A stretch of 64,000 nucleotides of DNA from Neorhizobium alkalisoli (GTDB taxonomy: Bacteria > Pseudomonadota > Alphaproteobacteria > Rhizobiales > Rhizobiaceae). The DNA is taken from the NCBI RefSeq assembly GCF_002968635.1, contig NZ_PVBN01000002.1, positions 557,521 through 621,520 on the forward strand, in the 5' to 3' direction. Below are positions 8,881-19,768 of the stretch, one piece after another (position 1 is the stretch's first letter; each line of letters starts with the position of its first letter). A program made the position numbers and the translations under genes. Below the pieces are notes generated by a model. It saw only the letters and a list, made by a program, of their open reading frames with translations. It had not been told where the DNA came from and searched no databases.

Positions 8881-9669
8881 ATGCCTCGGCTCCTTTTGAC
8901 GCTTCTTGCGACAGTCATACTCGCGGCCGCCGGCTGCACTTCGACCGATTACGATCTGGTTGAGACCTCATCGGTCAAGCAGGTGAGGTTCAAGGACAAC
9001 GATCCGCAGGACTTTGGCAGATATCATCCCGGACGCCACGAAATCCACGGCATCGACCTTTCCAAGTGGAACGACGGCGATATCGATTGGGCGCAGGTGA
9101 AAAGGTCCGGAGTCGCATTCGCCTTCATCAAGGCGACCGAAGGCAAGGATCGGGTAGACGGTGCATTCGAACGGCATTGGCGCAACGCCGCCGCCATCGG
9201 CATCCCACACGCGCCTTACCACTTCTATTATTTCTGCTCGACGCCCGAGGAGCAGGCGGATTGGTTCATCGCCAATGTGCCGAGGCAGTCGACAAAACTG
9301 CCGCCGGTGCTCGACGTGGAATGGAACCACGCCTCTCCCACCTGCAAGCTGAAGCCCGACCCTGCCACCGTGCGCGACGTGATGAAACGCTTCATGGACC
9401 GTATCGAACGCCATTACGGCAAGCGACCGATCATCTACACCTCCGTCGACTTCCACCGGGACAACCTGGTGGGAGCCTTCAACGACTATCATTTTTGGGT
9501 GCGGTCGGTGGCGGCCCATCCCGGCGAAATTTATGCCGGTCGCCGCTGGGCCTTCTGGCAATACACATCGACAGGCATCGTGCCGGGGATCAAAGGTCAG
9601 ACGGACATTAACGTCTTTTCCGGCACCTCGAAGAGCTGGAACAGCTGGGTCGCATCCGCCGGCAAGTAA
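8881..9669 (+). CDS. Glycoside hydrolase family 25 lysozyme-like lipoprotein
   Basis: A 262-residue exported muramidase. The N-terminus is a lipoprotein signal with lipobox LAAAGC (Cys19). The GH25 barrel covers about 55-260, with HGIDLSKWN (Asp59) at the first strand, FIKATEG, and PVLDVEWN (Asp145, Glu147) carrying the expected acidic active-site residues, then WQYTS and a final DINVF. It would hydrolyse the beta-1,4 bond between MurNAc and GlcNAc in the periplasm. I chose the ATG at 8881 because the lipoprotein signal starts there. It lies one gene from a second lytic enzyme (MltB-like), in a stretch rich in peptidoglycan-active proteins. Confidence 0.88.
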   Translation: MPRLLLTLLATVILAAAGCTSTDYDLVETSSVKQVRFKDNDPQDFGRYHPGRHEIHGIDLSKWNDGDIDWAQVKRSGVAFAFIKATEGKDRVDGAFERHWRNAAAIGIPHAPYHFYYFCSTPEEQADWFIANVPRQSTKLPPVLDVEWNHASPTCKLKPDPATVRDVMKRFMDRIERHYGKRPIIYTSVDFHRDNLVGAFNDYHFWVRSVAAHPGEIYAGRRWAFWQYTSTGIVPGIKGQTDINVFSGTSKSWNSWVASAGK

Positions 9670-9806
9670 ACCTCAGCCTCCCGCAATTCGGCGTCTGGCA
9701 ATATGTGAGCAGTTGCGGTAGAACCTGCGCGACGTCGCTGCCGCCCATTTTTTCGTCAAGAATTTCGTCCACATGCGGCGGTGCTTATTCATATTGGGAA
9801 CGCCGA

Positions 9807-11009
9807 ATGTCCGCTGTCTTTGTCCGCCGCCTCTCCCTCGCATCCGTTGTCGCCGGCTGCCTTGCCTCCACCGCTCTTGCTCAGACACCGGCCCCAACCT
9901 GCGGAGGTGATCTTTCCACCTTCCTTCAGGGCGTAAAGGCTGAGGCGATCGCAAAGGGTATTCCCGCCGATGCCGCCGATCAGGCTCTTGCCGGCGCGCA
10001 GATCGACCAGAAAGTACTCTCCCGCGACCGCGCCCAGGGTGTCTTCCGCCAGACCTTCCTCGATTTTTCCCAACGCACGGTCAGCCAGGCGCGGCTCGAT
10101 ATCGGCCGCCAGAAGCTGAAGCAATATGCCGATGTCTTCGCTCGCGCCGAGCAGGAATTCGGCGTGGCTCCGGGCGTCATCACCGCCTTCTGGGCTATGG
10201 AGACGGATTTCGGTGCAGTCCAGGGCGATTTCAATACCCGCAACGCTCTTGTGACGCTCGCGCACGATTGCCGGCGCCCCGAACTCTTCCGCCCGCAGCT
10301 TATCTCGCTGATCGAGATGGTGCAGCACGGAGACCTCGATCCGGCGACCAATACCGGCGCCTGGGCAGGCGAGATCGGCCAGGTGCAGATGCTGCCTGAG
10401 GACATCATCGCGTTTGGCGTCGATGGCGATGGCGATGGCCATGTCAACGTGAAGAACAGCGCCGCCGATGCAATCCTGACCGCTGCCAAGTTCATCCAGA
10501 GCCTCGGTTTCAAGGCCGGTCAGCCCTGGGTCCAGGAAGTAACGCTGCCTGAGAACCTGCCTTGGGGGAAATCGGGGCTCGGCAACGAGATCGCAGCCGG
10601 CGAATGGTTCAAGGCGGGCGTCACCCCGCGTGACGGCAACACGGGCTTTGGCGATCTGCCGGCAGCTCTTGTTCTGCCGCAGGGCCGAAAGGGACCAGCT
10701 TTCCTCACCTATCCCAATTTCCGCATTTACCTCGAGTGGAATCAATCCTTTATCTACACGACCTCGGCCGCCTACTTCGCCACCCGTCTGTCCGGCGCTC
10801 CACCCTATCTCAAGGGAACGCCTGAGCCCGGCCTCGACGATTCCGGCATGAAGGCGCTGCAGGCCAAGCTGCAATCGCTTGGTCACGACGTCGGAAAGGT
10901 CGATGGCATCCTGGGGTCCGGCACGCGCATGGCAGTCCAGAAGGAACAGGCCCGCCTGGGGCTGCCGGCGGATGGTTGGCCGACCATGGGGCTGCTTTCG
11001 GCGCTCTGA
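9807..11009 (+). CDS. MltB-like lytic murein transglycosylase with peptidoglycan-binding domain
   Basis: A 400-residue periplasmic enzyme with a cleavable signal peptide (about 1-25, ending STALAQ). The SLT_2/MltB-type catalytic domain spans about 33-330; the catalytic glutamate is Glu132 in FWAMETDFG, and the family segments RPELFRPQL, GEIGQVQMLP and DGDGHVNV follow. A PG_binding_1 domain occupies about 340-400. No lipobox is present, so it is probably soluble, unlike E. coli MltB. The ATG at 9807 begins the signal peptide. It acts on the same glycan bond as the SLT lipoprotein earlier in the window. Confidence 0.9.
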   Translation: MSAVFVRRLSLASVVAGCLASTALAQTPAPTCGGDLSTFLQGVKAEAIAKGIPADAADQALAGAQIDQKVLSRDRAQGVFRQTFLDFSQRTVSQARLDIGRQKLKQYADVFARAEQEFGVAPGVITAFWAMETDFGAVQGDFNTRNALVTLAHDCRRPELFRPQLISLIEMVQHGDLDPATNTGAWAGEIGQVQMLPEDIIAFGVDGDGDGHVNVKNSAADAILTAAKFIQSLGFKAGQPWVQEVTLPENLPWGKSGLGNEIAAGEWFKAGVTPRDGNTGFGDLPAALVLPQGRKGPAFLTYPNFRIYLEWNQSFIYTTSAAYFATRLSGAPPYLKGTPEPGLDDSGMKALQAKLQSLGHDVGKVDGILGSGTRMAVQKEQARLGLPADGWPTMGLLSAL

Positions 11010-11093
11010 GCCCAAAGTTCCGCCGCGCAAGATTCGGGTGGCGATCTGGTCGTCTAGGCTATATTCCTCGTTTTCCACGCGAAGGAAAATTTC

Positions 11094-12059
11094 ATGACGA
11101 CCGCAACCGTTTCGAGACCCAGCGCAACTGTTTGGGCGCTTCTTCTGTTGTTGGGCCTGATCTGGGGCGGTTCGTTCTTCTTCGCACGCATCGCAGTGCT
11201 GGAAGTGCCTCCCTTCACTCTGGTCTTCTTGCGCCTCTTTCTGGCCGCGCTCGCACTCCACATCTATCTCCACGGTCGCTTTGGCCTCTACCAGTCCTTA
11301 GCGGCCCACTGGCGCTCCTTCGCCGTCATGGGTTTCGTCAACAATGCCCTGCCCCACACGCTGATCTTTTTCGGCCAGACGGAGATCGGCGCGGGTCTCG
11401 CCTCGATCCTCAATGCAACGACGCCGATCTGGACGGTCCTGATTGCCAATCGTTGGACGGCGGACGAAAAACTGACCGCGGGAAAAATTGCGGGCTGCCT
11501 CGCCGGCCTCGCAGGGACGGCTGTTTTGATCGGACCGAGCATTACGACGGCAGCATCCGCTCCGCTCTGGGCTCTGGTCCTGCCGGTGGTCGCCGCAATG
11601 TCCTATGGTGTAGCCGGAACCTACGGTAAGCGTTTCCGCAGCCTTCCTGCTCCGGTTTCCGCCACCGGCCAACTGACTGCCTCGACGCTGATGATGCTGC
11701 CTGTTTGCGCGCTCGTCGACCAGCCCTGGACGCTACCTGCGCCTTCCATGCAAGCTGTTGCGGCAATCCTTGCACTGGCACTGATCTCGACGGCATTTGC
11801 CTACATGCTTTTCTTCCGGATTCTGGCTACTGCCGGCGCCACCAATGCATCGCTGGTGACGCTCATCGTCCCTCCGAGCGCAATTCTGCTCGGCGCCATG
11901 TTTCTGGGAGAGCGATTGGAGGCGCCGGATATTGCGGGCATGCTCCTGATCGGTTTCGGCCTCGTCCTGCTCGACGGACGGCCTCTTCGCTACTGCAGCA
12001 AATGGCTTCGAAAAGTGTCAAAAAGAAGCGAAGCGCTCACGGAATATGACGGACAGTAA
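11094..12059 (+). CDS. DMT-superfamily (EamA) transporter
   Basis: A 321-residue membrane protein with ten predicted hydrophobic helices arranged as two EamA repeats (about 15-145 and 158-290). Features include GLIWGGSFFFAR in helix 1 and the second-repeat motif SLVTLIVPPSAILLG with a following GERL. Such proteins usually export amino acids or other metabolites, or import small solutes, by proton exchange; the substrate is not visible. A GAAGGAAAATTTC stretch precedes the ATG. It stands alone between the transglycosylase and an AT-rich gap. Confidence 0.85.
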   Translation: MTTATVSRPSATVWALLLLLGLIWGGSFFFARIAVLEVPPFTLVFLRLFLAALALHIYLHGRFGLYQSLAAHWRSFAVMGFVNNALPHTLIFFGQTEIGAGLASILNATTPIWTVLIANRWTADEKLTAGKIAGCLAGLAGTAVLIGPSITTAASAPLWALVLPVVAAMSYGVAGTYGKRFRSLPAPVSATGQLTASTLMMLPVCALVDQPWTLPAPSMQAVAAILALALISTAFAYMLFFRILATAGATNASLVTLIVPPSAILLGAMFLGERLEAPDIAGMLLIGFGLVLLDGRPLRYCSKWLRKVSKRSEALTEYDGQ

Positions 12060-12246
12060 CACTCATACACCACTTTTTAAGCCTGCGGCAATTAAGATTA
12101 ACAAGAAATTTATATAGCAAATTCAAAAATTTACCGAATTCACATTTGTCGTTTGAGAGTTCGCCAACGGCGGTGCAGCATAGAATCTGCTTTCCAATCG
12201 ACACAAAACCGACATAGACTTTAACGGTCAACGCAAGGAGGCAGAC
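12060..12246. other. AT-rich leader region before the 25-residue peptide
   Basis: This 187-base stretch is clearly richer in A and T than its surroundings. It holds TTAAGATTAAC and TTAA-N7-TTTA, the latter a three-quarter match to the CtrA consensus TTAA-N7-TTAA. No promoter can be assigned with confidence. Confidence 0.3.
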
Positions 12247-12324
12247 ATGGGACGTACATACTCTCTGAATGTCCTGGTAGTCGGTGTAGCGTTCGTGTTC
12301 GTGGCATCTATGCTGTTTATTTGA
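12247..12324 (+). CDS. 25-residue single-helix membrane peptide
   Basis: A very short ORF with an ideal ribosome-binding site (AAGGAGG seven bases before the ATG) encodes MGRTYSLNV, then an uninterrupted hydrophobic stretch to the end (about residues 7-25: Leu, Val, Gly, Ala, Phe). It would form one transmembrane helix with a short polar N-terminus. Two inverted repeats follow the stop (12345-12370 and a terminator at 12394-12426), giving a compact transcription unit. I do not recognise a family. The strong translation signal and the hydrophobic content together make it more credible than a chance ORF. Confidence 0.6.
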   Translation: MGRTYSLNVLVVGVAFVFVASMLFI

Positions 12325-12344
12325 ACGCTACAGATTCCACTGCC

Positions 12345-12370
12345 CGGTCATAATTTTGCATCCATGACCG
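12345..12370 (+). other. Inverted repeat in the 3' region of the small membrane ORF
   Basis: CGGTCAT and ATGACCG form a perfect seven-base stem around a 12-base loop, 20 bases after the 25-codon ORF stops. Together with the following terminator it makes a two-hairpin 3' region. Confidence 0.45.
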
Positions 12371-12393
12371 TTTGATATCAGCACTTCAATTGA

Positions 12394-12426
12394 ACGCATG
12401 CTCCTCTCGTAGAAGCATGCGTTTTT
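12394..12426 (+). terminator. Rho-independent terminator
   Basis: ACGCATGCT and AGCATGCGT form a nine-base perfect stem around an 11-base loop, followed by a run of T on the plus strand. It ends the plus-strand unit holding the 25-codon ORF, and its hairpin also lies just beyond the metF stop on the other strand, where no T run follows. Confidence 0.75.
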
Positions 12427-12429
12427 CAT

Positions 12430-13317
12430 TCAGGCCGCGACGGTGCGAGGACTGGCAATCTGCCGGCGGCCGAGACGCTCCAGCACGGCCGAAACGAGCG
12501 GCGCCCGGTTCATCGTATAGATGTGGAACTCATGGATGCCGCGGCGGCTCAGATCCTCCATCTGCTCTGCGGCAACGTCGGCGGCCACTTTGGCGCGGTC
12601 CTCCGGTTTCTCATCGAGCCCTTCGAAGCGGGCATCGAGAAAAGCCGGCACGGAGGCGCCGCAACGGCGGGCGAACCGCTTGAGCTGGGTGAGGTTCTGT
12701 ATCGGCATGATGCCTGGCACCACGGGAATGGTAACGCCTGCCGCCTGCACCTTGTCGAGATATCGTTCGAAAATATCGTTGTCGAAGAAGAACTGGCTGA
12801 GGGCCCGCGAAGCGCCTGCCTCCGCCTTGGCTTTCAACGCCTCGATATCCGCGCCAAGATCAACGCTCTCGGGGTGCTTTTCCGGATAAGCCGACACGGA
12901 CACATCGAAGTCCCCATATTCCATCAGGGCCTGCACCAGATCCGCCGTCTGCGCATATCCCTCGGGATGGGGAAGATACTCGGTTCCGATGCCGGTGGCC
13001 GGATCGCCCCGAAGAGCAACGATGCGACGGACCCCGGCGGCGCGATATGCCTCGACGACCGAGCGCGTTTCCTCGCGCGAAGCATCCACGCAGGTCAGAT
13101 GCGCCGCTGTCGAAAGCCTCGCCTCACCGATCATCCGTGTTACGGCGGCAAGCGTCGGCTCCTTGGTCGAGCCGCCTGCGCCATAGGTCATGGACACGAA
13201 TTCCGGCGCCCAGCCCGCAAGCTGCTCGACGGCCTCCCAGAGCTGGGCTTCCATCTCGTCCGATTTCGGCGGAAAGAATTCGAAAGAAACGCTGAAGGGT
13301 TCGCGATTGGCAGTCAT
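12430..13317 (-). CDS. metF: 5,10-methylenetetrahydrofolate reductase
   Basis: A 295-residue FAD enzyme that reduces 5,10-methylene-THF to 5-methyl-THF, the methyl donor for methionine synthase. The MTHFR barrel is complete: SFEFFPPKSDE (about 10-20), SMTYGAGGS (about 43-51), THLTCV-type segment AHLTCVDAS, ALRGDPA, and the FFFDND and PGIMPI motifs. AGGGAG before the ATG is a good ribosome-binding site. It begins 11 bases after the stop of the sahR-type regulator and is therefore co-transcribed with it, under the palindromic operator upstream of sahR. Confidence 0.95.
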   Translation of the reverse strand: MTANREPFSVSFEFFPPKSDEMEAQLWEAVEQLAGWAPEFVSMTYGAGGSTKEPTLAAVTRMIGEARLSTAAHLTCVDASREETRSVVEAYRAAGVRRIVALRGDPATGIGTEYLPHPEGYAQTADLVQALMEYGDFDVSVSAYPEKHPESVDLGADIEALKAKAEAGASRALSQFFFDNDIFERYLDKVQAAGVTIPVVPGIMPIQNLTQLKRFARRCGASVPAFLDARFEGLDEKPEDRAKVAADVAAEQMEDLSRRGIHEFHIYTMNRAPLVSAVLERLGRRQIASPRTVAA

Positions 13318-13328
13318 GGTCAGCTCCC

Positions 13329-14324
13329 TTATGAGGCGTTTTGGGTTTCGGCGGATGCGTGGGAGGAAATCAGCAGCCTGCGGTCTCGTGCAAGCCAGAC
13401 TGTCGCCGTAAGCGCGCCCTCCTTGCCGGAGCCGAGATCGATCGCCTCCTCGACCTCAAGCCCCACCTTGTCCAGCCACTCGGCCATGACCTGGTGGGAA
13501 AAACCGAGCCGGATATGCGCATGATCCTCGCGCAGATAGTCAAGCTTGTGAGGTGCCAGATCGACGATGATGATCCGGCCGCCGGGACGCAGCACCCGGG
13601 CAGCCTCCGCGATGGCCAGTTCTGGTTGATCGAGGAAGTGCAGCACCTGATGGATCGTGATCAGATCGAAGTCCTGGCCTTCCAACGGCAGGTTCAGGAT
13701 ATCGCCGTGCCGAACGGAGGCTTTGACGATGCCGGCCTTGTCGAGATTGGAGCGCGCCACCGAGAGCATGTCACGGCTGGCATCGATACCGACAGCCCGG
13801 CGGTAAAAATTGGACAGGAGTTGCAATATCCAGCCTGTACCCGTTCCAAGATCGAGCAGCGCGTCGATCGGCGTCTTGCCGATCAGCTTCAATAGTGCCG
13901 CTTCGACCGCTGCATCACTCACATGCAACCGCCGCAGCTCATCCCACTCCGAGGCGTTGCGGCTGAAATAAGCCTGTGCTCGCTCTGCCCTCAGGCGCTT
14001 GACCGCCAGGAGCCGCTCACTGTCGCGCAGCAGGACGGGGTCTTCCTCGGAAGCGGCAGCCAGCAATGTACGGACCAGAACAGCAGCCTTGCCTTCCTGT
14101 CTCAGACGGAAATAGGCCCAGGCTCCCTCCTGATAACGGTCGATCAACGACTCTTCGGCCAGAAGCTTGAGATGGCGCGAGATGCGCGGCTGCGATTGCC
14201 CGAGGATATCCGTCAGGTCGGTGACCGTGAGGTCGCCTTCCGCCAGCAGCGCGAGCAGGCGGAAACGAGTAGGCTCACCCGCCGTTTTAAGCACATCCAC
14301 CAATGTATCGAGCGCGAGACCCAT
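13329..14324 (-). CDS. sahR: SahR-type regulator: ArsR-family HTH fused to an AdoMet-methyltransferase-like sensor domain
   Basis: A 331-residue protein with an ArsR winged helix (about 1-85; LKTAGEPTRFRLLALLAEGDLTV-like helix pattern and recognition region QSQPRISRHLKLL) joined to a class I methyltransferase fold (about 125-300; DLGTGTG, GIDASRDML, HQVLHFL, RPGGRIIIVD). This is the architecture of SahR, a described repressor of the AdoMet-cycle genes that senses S-adenosylhomocysteine through the methylase-like domain. Direct linkage to metF and a matching operator before both this gene and metH support the call. I prefer the ATG at 14324: starting at 14348 would put the operator against the start codon and leave no ribosome-binding site. 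Confidence 0.85.
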   Translation of the reverse strand: MGLALDTLVDVLKTAGEPTRFRLLALLAEGDLTVTDLTDILGQSQPRISRHLKLLAEESLIDRYQEGAWAYFRLRQEGKAAVLVRTLLAAASEEDPVLLRDSERLLAVKRLRAERAQAYFSRNASEWDELRRLHVSDAAVEAALLKLIGKTPIDALLDLGTGTGWILQLLSNFYRRAVGIDASRDMLSVARSNLDKAGIVKASVRHGDILNLPLEGQDFDLITIHQVLHFLDQPELAIAEAARVLRPGGRIIIVDLAPHKLDYLREDHAHIRLGFSHQVMAEWLDKVGLEVEEAIDLGSGKEGALTATVWLARDRRLLISSHASAETQNAS

Positions 14325-14349
14325 GAAAGCCGCATCCCATCCAATCAAG

Positions 14350-14369
14350 ATATAAAGATATGTTTATGT
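14350..14369. promoter_or_regulatory. Probable SahR operator upstream of sahR-metF
   Basis: The core ATAAAGATATGTTTAT (14352-14367) is a 16-base palindrome with one mismatched pair. The same element, ATAAAGATGTCTTTAT, lies upstream of metH at 44429-44444. The flanks also agree (AT before, GT after). Its position 26 bases before the sahR start suggests autoregulation together with metF. Confidence 0.7.
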
Positions 14370-14424
14370 GATTTGGCCGCTCGACGCAAGCGAGAACTCA
14401 TCTCATAGCCTCCGCTGTAAAAAG

Positions 14425-14448
14425 AAAGGCGGCCGACAGGCCGCCTTT
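14425..14448. terminator. Bidirectional Rho-independent terminator
   Basis: AAAGGCGGCC and GGCCGCCTTT form a ten-base stem around GACA. T-rich tracts follow on the plus strand (TTTTT) and on the minus strand (TTTCTTTTT). On the minus strand it terminates the chemoreceptor gene that ends at 14470. Confidence 0.8.
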
Positions 14449-14469
14449 TTCAGCGAGGCAGATCGGATG

Positions 14470-16755
<2,286 letters not shown>

Positions 16756-16874
16756 TCAACCCTCTACGATGGGCTGTCTTCATGACAGCATGACCGGCCC
16801 GGTGAACATGAGCCTCCCCCGTCGCGAGCCTGCACTGCCAATCTTTGCAATTGTCTTGATCGGCCGCCGCAAGA

Positions 16875-16898
16875 ATCACCCCCAAATCTAGGGGTGAT
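16875..16898. promoter_or_regulatory. Perfect inverted repeat upstream of the chemoreceptor gene
   Basis: ATCACCCC and GGGGTGAT are perfect eight-base arms separated by eight bases, about 123 bases upstream of the chemoreceptor start. The symmetry suits a dimeric regulator's operator. No T run follows, so it is not a standard terminator. The cognate regulator is unknown. Confidence 0.4.
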
Positions 16899-16933
16899 GG
16901 ATTCAGCATTCCTTTACCGTCTCTGGAAAGTAG

Positions 16934-16957
16934 AAAGCCCCGGAGGTCCGGGGCTTT
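16934..16957. terminator. Rho-independent terminator of ettA
   Basis: AAAGCCCCGG and CCGGGGCTTT form a ten-base stem around AGGT, 21 bases after the ettA stop on the minus strand. TTTCTAC follows on that strand, a modest T tract. Confidence 0.65.
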
Positions 16958-16978
16958 GCACAGAACTCACTGAAGATA

Positions 16979-18628
16979 TCAGCGGGTCAAACGCTTGTAA
17001 GTCACACGCCTGGGGTTGACCGAATCCACCCCGAGCCGACGAATTTTGTCCTGCTCGTAATCCTCGAAATTGCCTTCGAACCACTCGACATGACTGTCAC
17101 CCTCGAAAGCCAGGATATGGGTGGCCAGACGGTCGAGGAACATGCGGTCGTGGCTGATGATAACCGCGCAGCCGGCGAAGTTTTCGAGCGCGTCTTCGAG
17201 GGCTGCCAGCGTTTCCGTGTCGAGGTCGTTGGTCGGTTCGTCGAGCAGGAGAACGTTGCCGCCGGCCTTCAGCATCTTGGCGAGATGCACGCGGTTACGC
17301 TGGCCGCCCGACAGATTGCCGACCTTCTGCTGCTGGTCGCCGCCCTTGAAATTGAACGCGCCGCAATAGGCGCGCGAGTTCATGTCGTACTTGCCGAGCT
17401 TGATGATGTCGTTGCCGCCGGAGATTTCCTCCCAGACGGTCTTGTTGCCGTCGAGCGAGTCGCGGCTCTGGTCGACATAACCGAGATGTACGGTATCACC
17501 GATGCGGACATCGCCCTCATCCGGCTTTTCCTGGCCGGTGATCAGGCGGAAGAGTGTCGTCTTACCCGCACCGTTCGGGCCGATGACGCCGACGATGCCG
17601 CCGGGCGGCAGCTTGAAGGTCAGGCCTTCGAAGAGTACGCGATCGCCATAGGTCTTGGAGATGTTCTCAGCCTCGATGACGACCTGCCCGAGGCGTTCGC
17701 CGATCGGGATGATGATCTGCGCGTCGCCTGGACGGCGGTTCTCGGCAGCCGCGACCAGTTCGTCATAGGCACGGATACGCGCTTTCGACTTCGCCTGACG
17801 TGCCTTGGGGCTTGCGGCAATCCATTCCTGTTCGCGGGAGATGGCCTTCTGGCGGGAAGCCTCTTCGCGGCCTTCCTGCGCCATGCGCTTCGCCTTGGCC
17901 TGCAGGTAGGCCGTATAGTTGCCCTCATAGGGAATGCCGCGGCCGCGGTCGAGTTCGAGGATCCAGCCCGTGACGTTGTCGAGGAAGTAGCGGTCGTGGG
18001 TGATCATCAGCACGGAGCCCGGATATTCGCGCAGGTGCTTTTCCAGCCATGCGATCGTTTCTGCGTCGAGATGGTTGGTCGGTTCGTCGAGCAGCAACAG
18101 GTTCGGCTGGGAGAGCAACAGCTTGCAGAGCGCCACGCGGCGCTTTTCACCACCCGAGAGGTTGTCGACGGGGGCGTCGCCCGGCGGGCAGCGCAGCGCG
18201 TCCATGGCCATCTCGACCTGGCTTTCCAGATCCCAGAGGTTCTGGCTGTCGATGACGTCCTGCAGCTTGGCTCCCTCTTCCGCCGTTTCGTCGGAATAGT
18301 TCATCATCAGCTCATTGTAGCGGTCGAGAATCGCCTTCTTGTCGGCGACGCCTTCCATCACATTGCCCATGACGTCCTTGGAGGGATCGAGCTGCGGCTC
18401 CTGCGGCAGATAGCCGAGCGTCGCGCCCTCGGCGAGCCAGGCCTCGCCGGTATATTCCTTGTCGAGCCCTGCCATGATCTTCAGCACGGTGGATTTACCA
18501 GCGCCGTTCGGGCCGAGGATACCGATCTTGGCATCCGGATAGAAAGAAAGATGGATGTTTTCCAATACCTTCTTGTTGCCGTAGGCCTTGTTGAGGCCGG
18601 CCATGTGATAAATGAACTGACGTGCCAT
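16979..18628 (-). CDS. ettA: Energy-dependent translational throttle protein EttA (ABC-F ATPase)
   Basis: A 549-residue soluble protein with two ABC cassettes, which binds the ribosomal E site and couples elongation to ATP/ADP level. Walker A motifs GPNGAGKST (about 39-47) and GPNGAGKTT (about 350) and both signature/Walker B units ([16 protein letters not shown]...[11 protein letters not shown] and [15 protein letters not shown]...[11 protein letters not shown]) are intact. The linker carries the charged arm typical of ABC-F proteins. The conserved N-terminus MARQFIYHM fixes the start at 18628; the frame stays open a further 174 codons upstream over the divergent hydrolase gene, which is not part of the protein. 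Confidence 0.95.
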   Translation of the reverse strand: MARQFIYHMAGLNKAYGNKKVLENIHLSFYPDAKIGILGPNGAGKSTVLKIMAGLDKEYTGEAWLAEGATLGYLPQEPQLDPSKDVMGNVMEGVADKKAILDRYNELMMNYSDETAEEGAKLQDVIDSQNLWDLESQVEMAMDALRCPPGDAPVDNLSGGEKRRVALCKLLLSQPNLLLLDEPTNHLDAETIAWLEKHLREYPGSVLMITHDRYFLDNVTGWILELDRGRGIPYEGNYTAYLQAKAKRMAQEGREEASRQKAISREQEWIAASPKARQAKSKARIRAYDELVAAAENRRPGDAQIIIPIGERLGQVVIEAENISKTYGDRVLFEGLTFKLPPGGIVGVIGPNGAGKTTLFRLITGQEKPDEGDVRIGDTVHLGYVDQSRDSLDGNKTVWEEISGGNDIIKLGKYDMNSRAYCGAFNFKGGDQQQKVGNLSGGQRNRVHLAKMLKAGGNVLLLDEPTNDLDTETLAALEDALENFAGCAVIISHDRMFLDRLATHILAFEGDSHVEWFEGNFEDYEQDKIRRLGVDSVNPRRVTYKRLTR

Positions 18629-18769
18629 AGGATAAACTGCTCCGGGAGGGGATTTGGTTTTGCCGCTATGTAGTGCATCCGACCGAAGAGTGTGAAGCAC
18701 TTTTCGGAAAAAACCGATGCACAAGCGGGAAAATCGCGCATAAAGCGGTGCAGGAGACGGGAGGATCGC

Positions 18770-19714
18770 ATGTTCGACGAAACCAGACAGCTCGCAAGCC
18801 CCACCGGCGCGAGCCTCGCCTACCATCATCAGCCGGGCGCCGAACCGGTGACGGCAATCCTCCTCGTCTGCCACGGTCTTGCCGAGCACTCGAAGCGCTA
18901 CAAGCCGTTCGCCGAAGCCATGGCCGACCACGGCTTCCATGTCTACGCGTTCGATCATCGTGGCCATGGAGAAACAGCGGCGCCGGATGCGCCGCTTGGA
19001 CGTTTCGCAAGGCGCGACGGCGTTCGGCTCGTTTCTGAGGATGTCAAGGCCATGCGCGACATGGCCGCTAGAAATCACCCCGGTCTGCCGGTCTTGCTCT
19101 TTGGTCATTCCATGGGAGGCCTGATCGCACTCAACGCAGCGATCGATCATCCCGACAGTTATGATGCCGTCGCCGTCTGGAATTCAAACTTCAATCCCGG
19201 CATGGCCGGACGTGCAGCGCAGGTGATCCTTCTGGCGGAAAAAGCGCTCAAGGGCTCGGACGTGCCGAGCGGCCTTCTACCAAAGCTGACCTTCGACGCC
19301 TGGGGCCGCTCGATCCCCGGCCGTCGGACTACGTTTGACTGGCTGAGCCACGATCGCGAGATCGTCGATGCCTATATCGCCGATCCGCTTTGCGGTTTCG
19401 ATGCCAGCGTCTCGCTCTGGCTCGACCTCTTCGAAATGACCTTTCGAGCTCCGAAACTGATCGGCAGGCTGCGAACGGATCTGCCGGTCCACCTGATCGG
19501 CGGCGCCGAGGATCCGGCGACCAACAATGGCCGCGAAATCCTCTGGCTCTCAGAGCATCTTAAGAAGAGCGGTCTTTTGAACGTCACGACGAAAATCTGG
19601 CCGGCCACCCGCCACGAGACGCTGAACGACACGGTCCGCGCTCGCGCTGCCGCCGAATTCGCCGCCTGGGCAAAAGCTGCTCTTCCCCTCCCGATGTTGG
19701 CCAAATCGGAATGA
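18770..19714 (+). CDS. Alpha/beta hydrolase, monoacylglycerol-lipase-like
   Basis: A 314-residue serine hydrolase. The nucleophile elbow is GHSMGG (112-117, Ser114). Oxyanion-loop sequence [13 protein letters not shown] (about 32-44) and FDHRGHG (61-67) are characteristic of monoacylglycerol lipase/lysophospholipase L2 relatives. The acid is probably Asp in GGAEDPAT and the base His in ATRHET near the C-terminus. The substrate is likely a short- or medium-chain glycerolipid, inferred from family only. GGGAGGATCGC before the ATG is a strong ribosome-binding site. It is transcribed divergently from ettA. Confidence 0.85.
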   Translation: MFDETRQLASPTGASLAYHHQPGAEPVTAILLVCHGLAEHSKRYKPFAEAMADHGFHVYAFDHRGHGETAAPDAPLGRFARRDGVRLVSEDVKAMRDMAARNHPGLPVLLFGHSMGGLIALNAAIDHPDSYDAVAVWNSNFNPGMAGRAAQVILLAEKALKGSDVPSGLLPKLTFDAWGRSIPGRRTTFDWLSHDREIVDAYIADPLCGFDASVSLWLDLFEMTFRAPKLIGRLRTDLPVHLIGGAEDPATNNGREILWLSEHLKKSGLLNVTTKIWPATRHETLNDTVRARAAAEFAAWAKAALPLPMLAKSE

Positions 19715-19768
19715 GTTCATGACATTTAATCAAGTGCTTCCGGTGCCTCCCCCCGCTATAGGAAGAGC

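Noticed and set aside
12060..12120. CtrA-type box in the AT-rich gap
   Set aside because: Only three of four half-site bases match and AT-rich sequence gives such hits by chance.
16979..19150. 723-residue version of EttA
   Set aside because: The N-terminal 174 codons run over the divergent hydrolase gene and lack homology; the conserved start is MARQFIYHM at 18628.
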